64,000 nt of DNA from Acidovorax sp. FHTAMBA. Lineage in GTDB: Bacteria; Pseudomonadota; Gammaproteobacteria; Burkholderiales; Burkholderiaceae_C. Every line of letters begins with the position of its first letter. Position 1 is the stretch's first letter. The stretch is taken from the NCBI RefSeq assembly GCF_038958875.1, contig NZ_CP152407.1:255501-319500 (forward strand), written 5' to 3'. Positions 17,536 to 25,351 of the stretch are shown here, piece after piece. The notes beneath the pieces were generated by a model that made no database searches, was not told where the DNA came from, and saw only the letters and a list, made by a program, of their open reading frames with translations. Position numbers and translations under genes: made by a program.

Positions 17536-17967
17536 TCAGTTGTAGGGCAACCCCAGCGGCAGCTCCCGCGCATCCAGCCCCATGGACTGCAGCTCGCGGC
17601 GGAAATGGGTCATCGCCAAAGGGAAGGCCTGGGCGACCAGGGCATATTGGTAGTCACGGTCATCCAGCAAGGCATTGGCCGCCGTCTCTTCCAAGCCCGG
17701 TGCATAGATGAATCGGGCTTCGTACTCGGCAGCGCAGGTCGCGATGTCGCTTGCATCTGCCTCATTGGTAGCAGTGGCGTCCAGCTTGATCACCACCCCC
17801 ACCATCAGCGGTGCCTCCGGCGTATTGGGTACTGCCAAACCGACCTCGATCTCTTGCTGCACCGTCAAGCGCATCTTTGCCCCGGCTGCGTCACCCTTGT
17901 TTTTGCCGCTCAGCCCCAGCACACGGAAGCTGCGCAGCGTGGGGCGCGGTGTGTTTACTGCAGGCAT
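17536..17967 (-). CDS. SecB-like chaperone of a toxin-antitoxin-chaperone (TAC) module
   Basis: A 143-residue protein. The visible fold cues are an N-terminal beta-rich stretch (about 10-60, FRVLGLSGKNKG to VGLAVPNT), a central antiparallel set (LMVGVVIKLDATAT, EYEARFIYAPG) and a C-terminal helix LVAQAFPLAMTHFRRELQSMGL followed by ELPLGLPYN, the pattern of SecB-family proteins (FPxxR...GxxxLxLxP). Its start overlaps the antitoxin gene by 13 bp. In TAC systems (Mycobacterium HigBA-SecB and MqsRA-SecB types) a SecB-like chaperone protects the antitoxin. Assignment rests on pattern plus position; a search would settle it. Confidence 0.6.
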   Translation of the reverse strand: MPAVNTPRPTLRSFRVLGLSGKNKGDAAGAKMRLTVQQEIEVGLAVPNTPEAPLMVGVVIKLDATATNEADASDIATCAAEYEARFIYAPGLEETAANALLDDRDYQYALVAQAFPLAMTHFRRELQSMGLDARELPLGLPYN

Positions 17968-18533
17968 AGCACGGCTCCATGGCTGAATGAATGGCGGCGG
18001 AACTCGCGGGGGTTGTAGCTTGGGTCGGGGCTGCCTACTTCGGAGCGCACCGCAGTGATGGACACCACTTTGCTCATGGAGCGCAGCGGCGCCTGGGGCT
18101 TCGCAATCTCTGCCTGCAAGCCCTTTTCTTCCACCAGCGCACAAAAAGCCGCTGGGCTGCGGCGTACCAGGCGCAGCAGCGTGTCCATGGCCTCCGACTG
18201 GGCCACATCGTCGTTTTCGTACTTGCTGAATGCCACCGGCCCACCACCAAACAGCTTGGCAGCTTGCGCCTGGGTCAGTTGGTATTGCTTGCGCAGTGCA
18301 GTGATTTCATCACCCGTCAGCAAGCCATCCACCTGCTTGCGGAACGCCATCACGATGCGCTTGTTCAGCTTGCTTTCGGCCATGCCTGCAAAGTCAGAGG
18401 TACAGGTGTCGCATTGCTGGTAGTGCGAGGGCAGCTCTGCCTTGTGGCCCTTGTATTCGTACTCCACCATCTGCACCGATGCGGTGACATGGCCTTCACC
18501 GCAGATCGGGCAAAGCTCTTGTTGTGCGCTCAT
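17955..18533 (-). CDS. MqsA-like antitoxin with C-terminal extension
   Basis: A 192-residue protein. The N-terminus has a zinc site with C8, C11, C41 and C44 (CPICGEG and CDTC); residues about 77-123 form an Xre-type HTH (LRKQYQLTQAQAAKLFGG, then AFSKYENDDVAQSEAMDTLL). This is the MqsA (YgiT) architecture. MqsA of E. coli has 131 residues; here about 60 more follow (from EKGLQAEIAKPQ to the end), polar and apparently unstructured. In TAC systems such an extension is the chaperone-addiction sequence. It lies 13 bp after the toxin gene and overlaps the SecB-like gene. Confidence 0.8.
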   Translation of the reverse strand: MSAQQELCPICGEGHVTASVQMVEYEYKGHKAELPSHYQQCDTCTSDFAGMAESKLNKRIVMAFRKQVDGLLTGDEITALRKQYQLTQAQAAKLFGGGPVAFSKYENDDVAQSEAMDTLLRLVRRSPAAFCALVEEKGLQAEIAKPQAPLRSMSKVVSITAVRSEVGSPDPSYNPREFRRHSFSHGAVLCLQ

Positions 18534-18546
18534 TGGGGCACTCCTT

Positions 18547-18960
18547 TCAAGCGTGGCAAGACACGATCAGCACCAGGGCCCCGGTCTTGCTCACTGCAAA
18601 CTTCACAAAATATTCCATCCGAACAGTTCGCCCGGTGGCTGGAGCGGTCTCCAGCACGTTGACGCTGTAAGCATCACAGGCCGCCCAGGCACCTTTGCCG
18701 TTTTCACACCATTCCGAGTCGATGTAATCCCCCGGTTTCAGCGACAGGATCAAATCGCCCACGCGCTCCAAGTCATCGTCAAACCACTTGCGCACATCCT
18801 TGCGGCACTTGTCCGTCCAGGCCTTCAGTCGGCTCTCGTCTCGGGCCAGGATATGTACCCGTTCCAACCCATACAGCGGGCCATTGGCAATCTTGACGCG
18901 CCCCTGCCCATTTTCCGGAGGATCCCGACTGTACTCCGAAAGGACCATAATTTTTACCAT
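18547..18960 (-). CDS. putative MqsR-like toxin
   Basis: A 137-residue protein directly upstream of the MqsA-like antitoxin, in the toxin-first order typical of mqsRA. The C-terminal half follows the MqsR pattern: DLERVGDLILSLKPGDYIDSE, then AWAACDAYSV, then a strand pair YFVKFAVSKTG / ALVLIVSCHA comparable to the YxKFTxxxxxxLLSFKxK end of MqsR, an RNase of the RelE-type fold. The N-terminal half (RVKIANGPLYGLERVHILARD) is longer than in MqsR. I start at the ATG 18960; a TTG 18 bp upstream is possible. Only 30 bp separate it from hsdS. The toxin family is inferred from position and weak pattern, not from recognised identity. Confidence 0.55.
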   Translation of the reverse strand: MVKIMVLSEYSRDPPENGQGRVKIANGPLYGLERVHILARDESRLKAWTDKCRKDVRKWFDDDLERVGDLILSLKPGDYIDSEWCENGKGAWAACDAYSVNVLETAPATGRTVRMEYFVKFAVSKTGALVLIVSCHA

Positions 18961-18968
18961 GGTGGTAA
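18954..18968. promoter_or_regulatory. candidate antitoxin operator over the toxin start codon
   Basis: Palindrome TTACC-ATGGT-GGTAA that includes the toxin ATG on the minus strand. MqsA of E. coli binds a palindrome of similar type (AACCT-spacer-AGGTT) in its own promoter. Binding here could block transcript elongation or a promoter inside the end of hsdS. Inference from symmetry and position. Confidence 0.45.
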
Positions 18969-18990
18969 TTTTAGACAAGGCGGTGGGGGA

Positions 18991-20670
18991 TTACGCCACA
19001 GACGCCACCAGCGCCTCGGCCAGGCGGGCCTGCACGGACTGGCGTTCGGCCAGGCGCTGGCGCAGGTCGGCGCACAGGCGGCGCAGGGCGGTGACGCGGG
19101 TGTCGATGCGGGATTGCTCGGCGAGGGGCGGCAGCGGAGCAAGAAAGTTTCGCAACGGCCGAATTCCCACTGTAGGTTGCGCGGTACCCGTCAAGCTTCG
19201 GGTAGCTTGCGTATAAATGAGCTGCGAAGACAAGAGATAGCTGAGGTATTGCAGACTCATGTGGATCGAGGGTTTCAAAATTCCGATATGCCGCTGCACG
19301 CAAAAAGCCCTATCGGAGTCCACAACGACCGCACGGCCATAGCTCGCGCCTACCACGGTATAGAGAATGTCGCCTTCTTGTGGCCGCCGGTACTCAGCAA
19401 GCGCATCAAAGTAGTCTTTCGGCACCAACCTACAACCAGCGAAGTTAAGCCTGCCAGCACTGATATTTCCAATCGTGAGAAATGCGATCCCTTCGGCTGC
19501 AACGGGTGGGGGTAAATGATCGCCATCAGTAATTACTCGGAATACGGCATCCAAGCGCACCCACTCCCACCCCACCGGCAACGCAAACGGTTTTTCCTCG
19601 TCAGTGATGGGCGGCAGGGGTTTGTCGAGTTTGATCTGGCCGGTGGCGATAAGGCGGTCTTTTTCGGCGCGGATTTTTTGCAGCAGGGCGCTGGCGGGTT
19701 CGTCGGTGGGGTCTTGGGGCGCGAGCAGGCCGCGCACGGCCAGTTGCAGCAGGGTTTGCTCCAGGGCATCGATGGCTTCGGGGCGGTCCAGCAGCAGGTC
19801 GAAGTGCTGGGCCACGCGCTGCCAGTTGTCGGCCAGCTCTTCGGGCGTGGTGCTGGCGGTGAGCGTGCCCAGCAGGGTGCTGACCAGTTGGGCGTGTTGC
19901 GCGGCCTCCAGCTGGCCCTTGGCCTCCAGCGCATCGCACAGGCGCATGAGGGCTTCGACACGGGCGACGATGCGGGATTGTTCGGCCTCTGGAGGCAAAG
20001 CGATAAGACCCTGGAAAAAATTGGCGTCATTAATTGCAGGGTAGGCAATGCCAACAGCTTTGCTATTCACGTAGTCCGTGAACGGTTGACTGCGCAAGTA
20101 ATGCAGCAAGTACTGGGGAACAACACCAGAGTGCGGATGCATAACCGCAAACGCTGTGCTCGCAATGGCTCTTGGTGAGTAATCTCGCTCAATTACTGCG
20201 ATGTTCTTCAAGTACGGACGTATCGTGGAATAAATCACCGTTCCTAGCGCAACATTCTTTCTCGCACGCGAAGGCGCATCGGCTGCTTCCAGAACCTGAA
20301 TCGCGGAAGCGACGCACCCCTTTAGGTTATCAACCGAGGCAACGTCGATATAGCTAAATGCCCCCGTTGGCTCCCCTTGCCCTAAGTTATGAGTCACCTC
20401 GGGTATGCGCACCCACTCCCACCCAGCTGGCAACTCAAACGGCATTTCCTCTTCCCCAATCTCCGCCAGCGCCTTGTCCCGCTTGATCTTGCCCTCGGCG
20501 ATCAGCCGATCCTTCTCCGCCCGAATCTTCTGCAGCAGCACGCTCGCCGGTTCATCGGCCGGGTCTTGCGGCACCAGTTTGCCTTGCACGGCCAGGGTAA
20601 GGATGAGTTCGCGCAGCTTGGCGACGCCACCGGGGGCGGTGGCGATTAGCTCCATATTTGATAGCAGCAT
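18991..20670 (-). CDS. hsdS: type I restriction-modification system specificity subunit HsdS
   Basis: A 559-residue DNA-recognition subunit with two target-recognition domains and two conserved repeats. The first repeat (about 10-80: LILTLAVQGKLVPQDPADEP, KIRAEKDRLIAEGKIK) recurs in the middle (about 295-370: LLQLAVRGLLAPQDPTDEP, KIRAEKDRLIATGQIK), each ending in GWEWVR before a variable domain. The variable domains (about 20050-20390 and 19140-19560) have visibly lower GC, as is common for recognition domains that move between strains. Length suits the EcoEI-like (type IB) group. The ATG at 20670 is chosen because GAGGA lies eight bases upstream; that ribosome site and the start are part of a family-A repeat. 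Confidence 0.93.
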   Translation of the reverse strand: MLLSNMELIATAPGGVAKLRELILTLAVQGKLVPQDPADEPASVLLQKIRAEKDRLIAEGKIKRDKALAEIGEEEMPFELPAGWEWVRIPEVTHNLGQGEPTGAFSYIDVASVDNLKGCVASAIQVLEAADAPSRARKNVALGTVIYSTIRPYLKNIAVIERDYSPRAIASTAFAVMHPHSGVVPQYLLHYLRSQPFTDYVNSKAVGIAYPAINDANFFQGLIALPPEAEQSRIVARVEALMRLCDALEAKGQLEAAQHAQLVSTLLGTLTASTTPEELADNWQRVAQHFDLLLDRPEAIDALEQTLLQLAVRGLLAPQDPTDEPASALLQKIRAEKDRLIATGQIKLDKPLPPITDEEKPFALPVGWEWVRLDAVFRVITDGDHLPPPVAAEGIAFLTIGNISAGRLNFAGCRLVPKDYFDALAEYRRPQEGDILYTVVGASYGRAVVVDSDRAFCVQRHIGILKPSIHMSLQYLSYLLSSQLIYTQATRSLTGTAQPTVGIRPLRNFLAPLPPLAEQSRIDTRVTALRRLCADLRQRLAERQSVQARLAEALVASVA

Positions 20671-20704
20671 GCGCTTATTCCTCAAGCGCTAGCGGCTGTT
20701 TTTG
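20652..20704. repeat. REP-like dispersed repeat at the hsdM/hsdS junction, copy 4
   Basis: Plus strand: TTGATAGCAGCATGCGCTTA, then TTCCTCAAGCGCTAGCGGCTG. It contains the hsdM stop codon, the hsdS ribosome-binding site and the hsdS start. Confidence 0.7.
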
Positions 20705-22160
20705 CCAGTGACTGGGCGAGGATGCCCTTCAACTCCTCACGCAGGGCCTGGGCTTCGGCCTGCAGGCGGGCGTAGTCGGCCAGCAGCTCGTCGGGGTCGT
20801 GGCTTTGCTGCTCGCCGATGTGGGGGTTCTTTTGGTCCAGGTTGTAGCCAGCGGCCTTGATCTGGTCGATGCCAACCTTCCAGGCCCGTTCGTTTTCCAC
20901 GCGGGCGGCAAATCCATCGGCCTCAGTGCCCCACCAGGCTTTCTCGGCATCGAACTCGTCGATGCGGATGGGCTTGGTCTTGTTGTAGTTCTTCACGCCC
21001 GGTGGGTAGGGGTGTTCGTAGTACCAGATGTGCTGCGTGGGCTGGCCTTTGGTGAAGAACAGCAGGTTGGTCTTGATGCCGGTGTAGGGCGCAAACACGC
21101 CGTTGGGCAGGCGCACGATGGTGTGCAGGTTGCAGTGCTGCAGCAGTTGTTCTTTGATGCGGGCCTTGGCGCCTTCGCCAAACAAAAAGCCATCGGGCAG
21201 CACCACGGCGGCGCGGCCGCCGGGTTTGAGCAGGTGCTGGATGAGCACGAGGAAGAGGTCGGCGGTTTCCTTGGTGCGCACGTCGGCCGGAAAGCCCGCT
21301 TCAATGCCCGGCTCTTCAATGCCACCAAAGGGTGGGTTGGTGAGGATGACGTTGACGCGGTCTGCCGCCGTGTAGTCGCGCAGCGGGCGGGCCAGGGTGT
21401 TGTCGTGCACGATCTGGCTGGGCACTTCGATGCCGTGCAGCAGCAGGTTGGTGACGCACAGCATGTGCGGCAGCTGCTTCTTCTCCACGCCGCGAATGCT
21501 GTTTTGCAGCACGGCTTCTTGCTCTGCGTTGTGCACTTGTTTGCGCAGGTGCTCGATGGCGCAGACGAGGAAGCCGCCGGTGCCGGTGGCCGGGTCCATG
21601 ACGCTTTCGCCCAGCTGGGGGTTGGTCATGTCCACCATGAACTGGGTGACGGCGCGGGGGGTGTAGAACTCGCCCGCGTTGCCTGCGCTTTGCAGGTCGC
21701 GCAGGATTTTTTCGTACAGGTCGTTGAACTGGTGGCGCTCAGCCTGGCGGTTGAAGTCGATGGCGTTGAGTTTGTTGACCACCTGGCGCAGCAGGTGGCC
21801 GCTTTTCATGTAGTTGTAGGCGTCTTCAAACACGCCGCGCACCACGTAGCCGCGCGGGTTGCGCTGCGGGTCTGCGCTCAGGCCCTTGAGGGCGGGGAAG
21901 AGTTGCTTGTCCACAAAGTCGAGCAAGGCGTCGCCGGTCATGCCCTCGGCATCGGCCGCCCAATGGCGCCAGCGCAGGTGCTCGGCAATGGGGCTTTGGT
22001 AGTCGTCGCGGGTGAGTTCGAGTTCCTCTTCCAGCGCGTCAAACACCTTGAGGAACAGCAGCCAGGTGAGCTGGCTGATGCGCTGGGCGTCGCCATCCAC
22101 GCCGGAGTCCTGGCGCATGATGTCTTGGATGGATTTGATGACGGGGGTGAGGTTAGACAT
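20682..22160 (-). CDS. hsdM: type I restriction-modification system methyltransferase subunit HsdM
   Basis: A 492-residue N6-adenine methyltransferase. The N-terminal helical domain begins LTPVIKSIQDIMRQDSGVDG; SAM motif I is DPATGTGGFL (near residue 190), and the catalytic motif IV is NPPF (in ILTNPPFGG, near residue 270). It forms the M2S core with HsdS and also the restriction complex with HsdR. Start at 22160. The last codons (KTAASA, stop) are read from a family-A repeat shared with the start of hsdS. It follows hsdR after a 100-bp gap that contains another repeat copy. Confidence 0.96.
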   Translation of the reverse strand: MSNLTPVIKSIQDIMRQDSGVDGDAQRISQLTWLLFLKVFDALEEELELTRDDYQSPIAEHLRWRHWAADAEGMTGDALLDFVDKQLFPALKGLSADPQRNPRGYVVRGVFEDAYNYMKSGHLLRQVVNKLNAIDFNRQAERHQFNDLYEKILRDLQSAGNAGEFYTPRAVTQFMVDMTNPQLGESVMDPATGTGGFLVCAIEHLRKQVHNAEQEAVLQNSIRGVEKKQLPHMLCVTNLLLHGIEVPSQIVHDNTLARPLRDYTAADRVNVILTNPPFGGIEEPGIEAGFPADVRTKETADLFLVLIQHLLKPGGRAAVVLPDGFLFGEGAKARIKEQLLQHCNLHTIVRLPNGVFAPYTGIKTNLLFFTKGQPTQHIWYYEHPYPPGVKNYNKTKPIRIDEFDAEKAWWGTEADGFAARVENERAWKVGIDQIKAAGYNLDQKNPHIGEQQSHDPDELLADYARLQAEAQALREELKGILAQSLAKTAASA

Positions 22161-22178
22161 GGGGTGGAAATTCAGAAC

Positions 22179-22234
22179 AAAAACAGGCCCTTGCGCCTGA
22201 TAGGTAAGCGCTAGCAGCTATCAAAACAGGAGTA
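22179..22234. repeat. REP-like dispersed repeat, copy 5
   Basis: AAAAACAGGCCCTTGCGCCT, then GGTAAGCGCTAGCAGCTATC, in the hsdR-hsdM gap. The hairpin is imperfect here. Confidence 0.65.
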
Positions 22235-22259
22235 TCTGGCAGTACACAACGGCACACAG

Positions 22260-24728
22260 CTAGTGGGCCGGGTGCGTAGCGTACAGCGCTTGCTCCAGCG
22301 CCTGCAGTGCGCTCAGATATTGCGGGCGGCCGCCAAAGCTGCGCACCAGCTCTACGGGGCTGCCCAGGTCGGTGAAAGGCTGGAGTTTGAAGACTTCGTT
22401 GCTCTCGATGGTGGCGATGCCTTCGTCGGCGTATTTGTCGAGCAGGGCATCGAGCACCTTGCGGGCCACGGGGCCGTATTGGGTGAAGACGTTGCGCTTT
22501 TTGACGCGCTGGGCGCGCTCGCGGCGGGTGAGCGGGGGCTGGTCGTAGGCGACGTGCAGCAGCAGGTCGAACGGGTCGAGGTCTTTGCCGACCTCTGCGG
22601 CCAGGGCGTCCAGCAGAACCCCTTCGGACTCCAGTTCGGCCAGCAAGGCGGCCTTGCGGTCGGCCTGCTGCCAGGTTTGCAGAAACTGGTCGAGCGAGTC
22701 GTACTTTTTGAGCAGGTTGATGCGGGTGTAGTCGCGCAGGCTTTCGGTGATGAGCTTGCCGTCTGCGTTGAGGTACTGCACCCGCTCGCGCGCCACGGCC
22801 ACGCTGACGTTGTTGCCCAGGGTGTATTTGCGGGGTTCGTCGGTGCCTGCGCCACCCTCGCCAGGGCCTGCGGTGGTGGGCGGCCAAGCGTCAAGGCCCA
22901 CATCACCGGGCTGGGCGGTGGGGGGCCAATCCACGGGCGGGGGTGGGGCCATGGGCTCACCGGGCTGGGGTTCGTACACCTGCACGGGCTCGCCGTCGAA
23001 GTCTTTGTCGGCAAAGAGCTCGGTGGCGCGCTTGAAGTCGAGGATGGTGAACCAGCTTTTTCCCAAGTCTTCGCGCAGGCGGGTGCCCCGGCCAATGATC
23101 TGCTTGAACAGCGTCATGGACTTGATGGTCTGGTCCAGCACGATGAGCTTGCAGGTTTGCGCATCCACGCCCGTGCTCATGAGCTTGGAGGTGACGGCAA
23201 TCACCGGGTAGGGCTTCTCGGGGTCGATGAAGTTGTCCAGCTCGCGCTTGCCTTCGGTGTTGTCGCCGGTGATCTGCACCACGTACTTGGGCTGGCTGGC
23301 GCACAGGTCGGCATTGGCGTTGCTGAGGGCTTTGCGCATGCGTTCGGCATGTTCGATGTCTTCGCAAAACACGATGGTCTTGGCGTAGCGGTCGGTGGCC
23401 TTGAGGTATTCGGTGACCTTGGCGGCCACGACGGCGTCGCGCTGCTCCATGACGAGCTTGCGGTTCATGTCGGCGCCGGTGTAAATGCGGTCTTCGATGA
23501 GGTGGCCGAACTTGTCGCGCTGGCCCTCGGTAGGGCGCCAGCCGAAGGTGTCTTTGTCCAGGTCCACGCGCACCACCTTGTAGGGCGCGAGGTAGCCGTC
23601 TTCAATGCCTTGCTTCAAGCTGTAGGTGTAGAGCGGCTCGCCAAAGTAGTCGATGTTGGAGACGTCTTCCGTCTCCTTGGGCGTGGCCGTGAGGCCGATC
23701 TGCGTGGCGCTGGCAAAGTAGGTGAGGATGTCGCGCCAGGCGGAGTCTTCTGCCGCACTGCCCCGGTGGCATTCGTCCACCACGATGAGGTCGAAAAAGT
23801 CGGGGCTGAACTGCTTGTAGATGTTGCGCTCTTCTTGCGTGCCGGTGACGGCCTGGTAGAGCGAGAGGTAGATCTCGTAGCTTTTGTCGACCACCTTGGT
23901 GGTCTTGTTCACGGCCAGGTCAAGGTCTTCGACGGTGACTTGGCCCTGGGCGTCCACCCGCTCCACGCCCTTGGCATGCAGGCTGAGCTTGGCCATGGCG
24001 CCCTTGAAGGGGCGGAAGTCGTTGACCATGGTCTGGTCGATGAGGATGTTGCGGTCGGCCAAAAACAGGATGCGTTTTTTGGCCCCGCTTTTCCACAGCC
24101 GCCAGATGATCTGGAACGCAGTGTAGGTTTTGCCCGTGCCCGTGGCCATGACGAGCAGCACGCGGTTTTGGCCTGCAGCAATGGCCTCCACGGTGCGGTT
24201 GATGGCCCCCAACTGGTAGTAGCGCGGGGTTTTGCTGGGGGCATAGTCGGTGGCGGCAATGTGCTCGACCGCAGGTGTCCAGCCCTTCCAGGCGCAGTAC
24301 TTGGCCCACAGCTCGGCGGGGGTGGGGAATTGGTCCAACGTAAGGTCGCGCTCCAGCACGCCATCGGACAAGGTGGCATCGCGGAACACAAAGCCATCGC
24401 CATTGCTGGCAAAGCTGAAGGGCACGCCCAATAGCTCGGCATATTGAATGGCCTGGGGCATGCCCGCGCCGACGGAGTGCTTGGCGTCCTTGGCCTCCAC
24501 CACGGCCAGCGGCACGTTGGGCTTGTGGAACAGCACGTAGTCGGCCCGCAGCATGGAGGCCTTGTCGCGGTGCGACGCCTGGCCGCGCACCACGACGCGG
24601 CCGGGCCGCAGGGTGTATTCGCGCAGGATGTGCTGTTCCAGCGTCCAGCCCGCTTGCTCCAGTGCGGGTGTGATGAAACGGTCGCAGATGTCGGTTTCGC
24701 TGAGATGGCTTTTGGGCGATGCGCTCAC
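22260..24728 (-). CDS. hsdR: type I restriction enzyme endonuclease/translocase subunit HsdR
   Basis: An 822-residue motor-nuclease. The N-terminal PD-(D/E)xK nuclease shows RADYVLF and VVEAKD (about 75-100); the helicase has Walker A ATGTGKT (about 196), DECH (in VVDECHRGS, about 320), TATP and the motif VI region QIIGRGTR; the C-terminal EcoEI-type domain follows a Pro-rich linker (about 590-625, PPPPVDWPPT). I choose the GTG at 24728 (VSASPKSHLSETDICDRF), where family similarity begins; the frame stays open upstream with no similarity. First gene of the hsdRMS-toxin-antitoxin-chaperone string, divergent from the ykgJ-like gene with a 115-bp shared promoter region. Confidence 0.95.
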   Translation of the reverse strand: MSASPKSHLSETDICDRFITPALEQAGWTLEQHILREYTLRPGRVVVRGQASHRDKASMLRADYVLFHKPNVPLAVVEAKDAKHSVGAGMPQAIQYAELLGVPFSFASNGDGFVFRDATLSDGVLERDLTLDQFPTPAELWAKYCAWKGWTPAVEHIAATDYAPSKTPRYYQLGAINRTVEAIAAGQNRVLLVMATGTGKTYTAFQIIWRLWKSGAKKRILFLADRNILIDQTMVNDFRPFKGAMAKLSLHAKGVERVDAQGQVTVEDLDLAVNKTTKVVDKSYEIYLSLYQAVTGTQEERNIYKQFSPDFFDLIVVDECHRGSAAEDSAWRDILTYFASATQIGLTATPKETEDVSNIDYFGEPLYTYSLKQGIEDGYLAPYKVVRVDLDKDTFGWRPTEGQRDKFGHLIEDRIYTGADMNRKLVMEQRDAVVAAKVTEYLKATDRYAKTIVFCEDIEHAERMRKALSNANADLCASQPKYVVQITGDNTEGKRELDNFIDPEKPYPVIAVTSKLMSTGVDAQTCKLIVLDQTIKSMTLFKQIIGRGTRLREDLGKSWFTILDFKRATELFADKDFDGEPVQVYEPQPGEPMAPPPPVDWPPTAQPGDVGLDAWPPTTAGPGEGGAGTDEPRKYTLGNNVSVAVARERVQYLNADGKLITESLRDYTRINLLKKYDSLDQFLQTWQQADRKAALLAELESEGVLLDALAAEVGKDLDPFDLLLHVAYDQPPLTRRERAQRVKKRNVFTQYGPVARKVLDALLDKYADEGIATIESNEVFKLQPFTDLGSPVELVRSFGGRPQYLSALQALEQALYATHPAH

Positions 24729-24843
24729 TCGTCGGACCTTGTGGTGGGATGGGTGGACAGCAGGGTGTTGGCTGTTTTGCGAGTATGGCCCAAGTGTTAC
24801 CAAGTGCAGCACCCTGTATTGCACGCAGGCACAATCCCACCCC

Positions 24844-25257
24844 ATGCGCTCCCCCATCGCCATCGTTGACGTCGACCGCCTCGACACCTGGTCCCGCTAC
24901 CGCGCGGGCCTGTGCGACACCTGCGCGGCCAACTGCTGCACGATGCCGCTGGAGGTGCAGCTGTCGGACCTGGTGCGGCTGGAGCTGGTCGACCCGTTCG
25001 AGGCCGAACATGAAGAAATCCGCCACATTGCCAGGCGGCTGCAGAAGGCGCGGCTGATCGACCATTTCAACCACAAGAACGCGGTCTTCACGATGGCGCG
25101 GCGGGCCAGTGGGGACTGCAACTTTCTCGACCCCAAGACGCGGCGGTGCACGGTGTACGACAAGCGGCCCGAGACCTGCCGCCTGCACCCGCAGAAGAAA
25201 AGCCCCAAGCCGGGCTACTGCGCCTATGGGGCGCGGGATCTGCAACGCCGCGGCTGA
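24844..25257 (+). CDS. YkgJ family cysteine-cluster protein
   Basis: A 137-residue protein with eight conserved Cys in the family pattern: CDTCAANCC near the N-terminus (about 23-31), then CNFLD, RRCTVYDKRPETCR and YCAYG toward the end. The family is thought to bind zinc or an Fe-S cluster; function unknown. The ATG at 24844 gives the usual length. It is divergent from hsdR. Confidence 0.85.
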   Translation: MRSPIAIVDVDRLDTWSRYRAGLCDTCAANCCTMPLEVQLSDLVRLELVDPFEAEHEEIRHIARRLQKARLIDHFNHKNAVFTMARRASGDCNFLDPKTRRCTVYDKRPETCRLHPQKKSPKPGYCAYGARDLQRRG

Positions 25258-25351
25258 GGCCCTGCGGCGCAGCCAGCGCCCGGCATTGCTGTGGAAGCAG
25301 AAGGGTCCACTGCTACAGTGGCCGCTCCGTGGACTCGTGAAGGACAACGCC

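Noticed and set aside
22263..24434. Long plus-strand frame opposite hsdR
   Set aside because: Antisense shadow; hsdR has intact helicase and nuclease motifs in the other strand.
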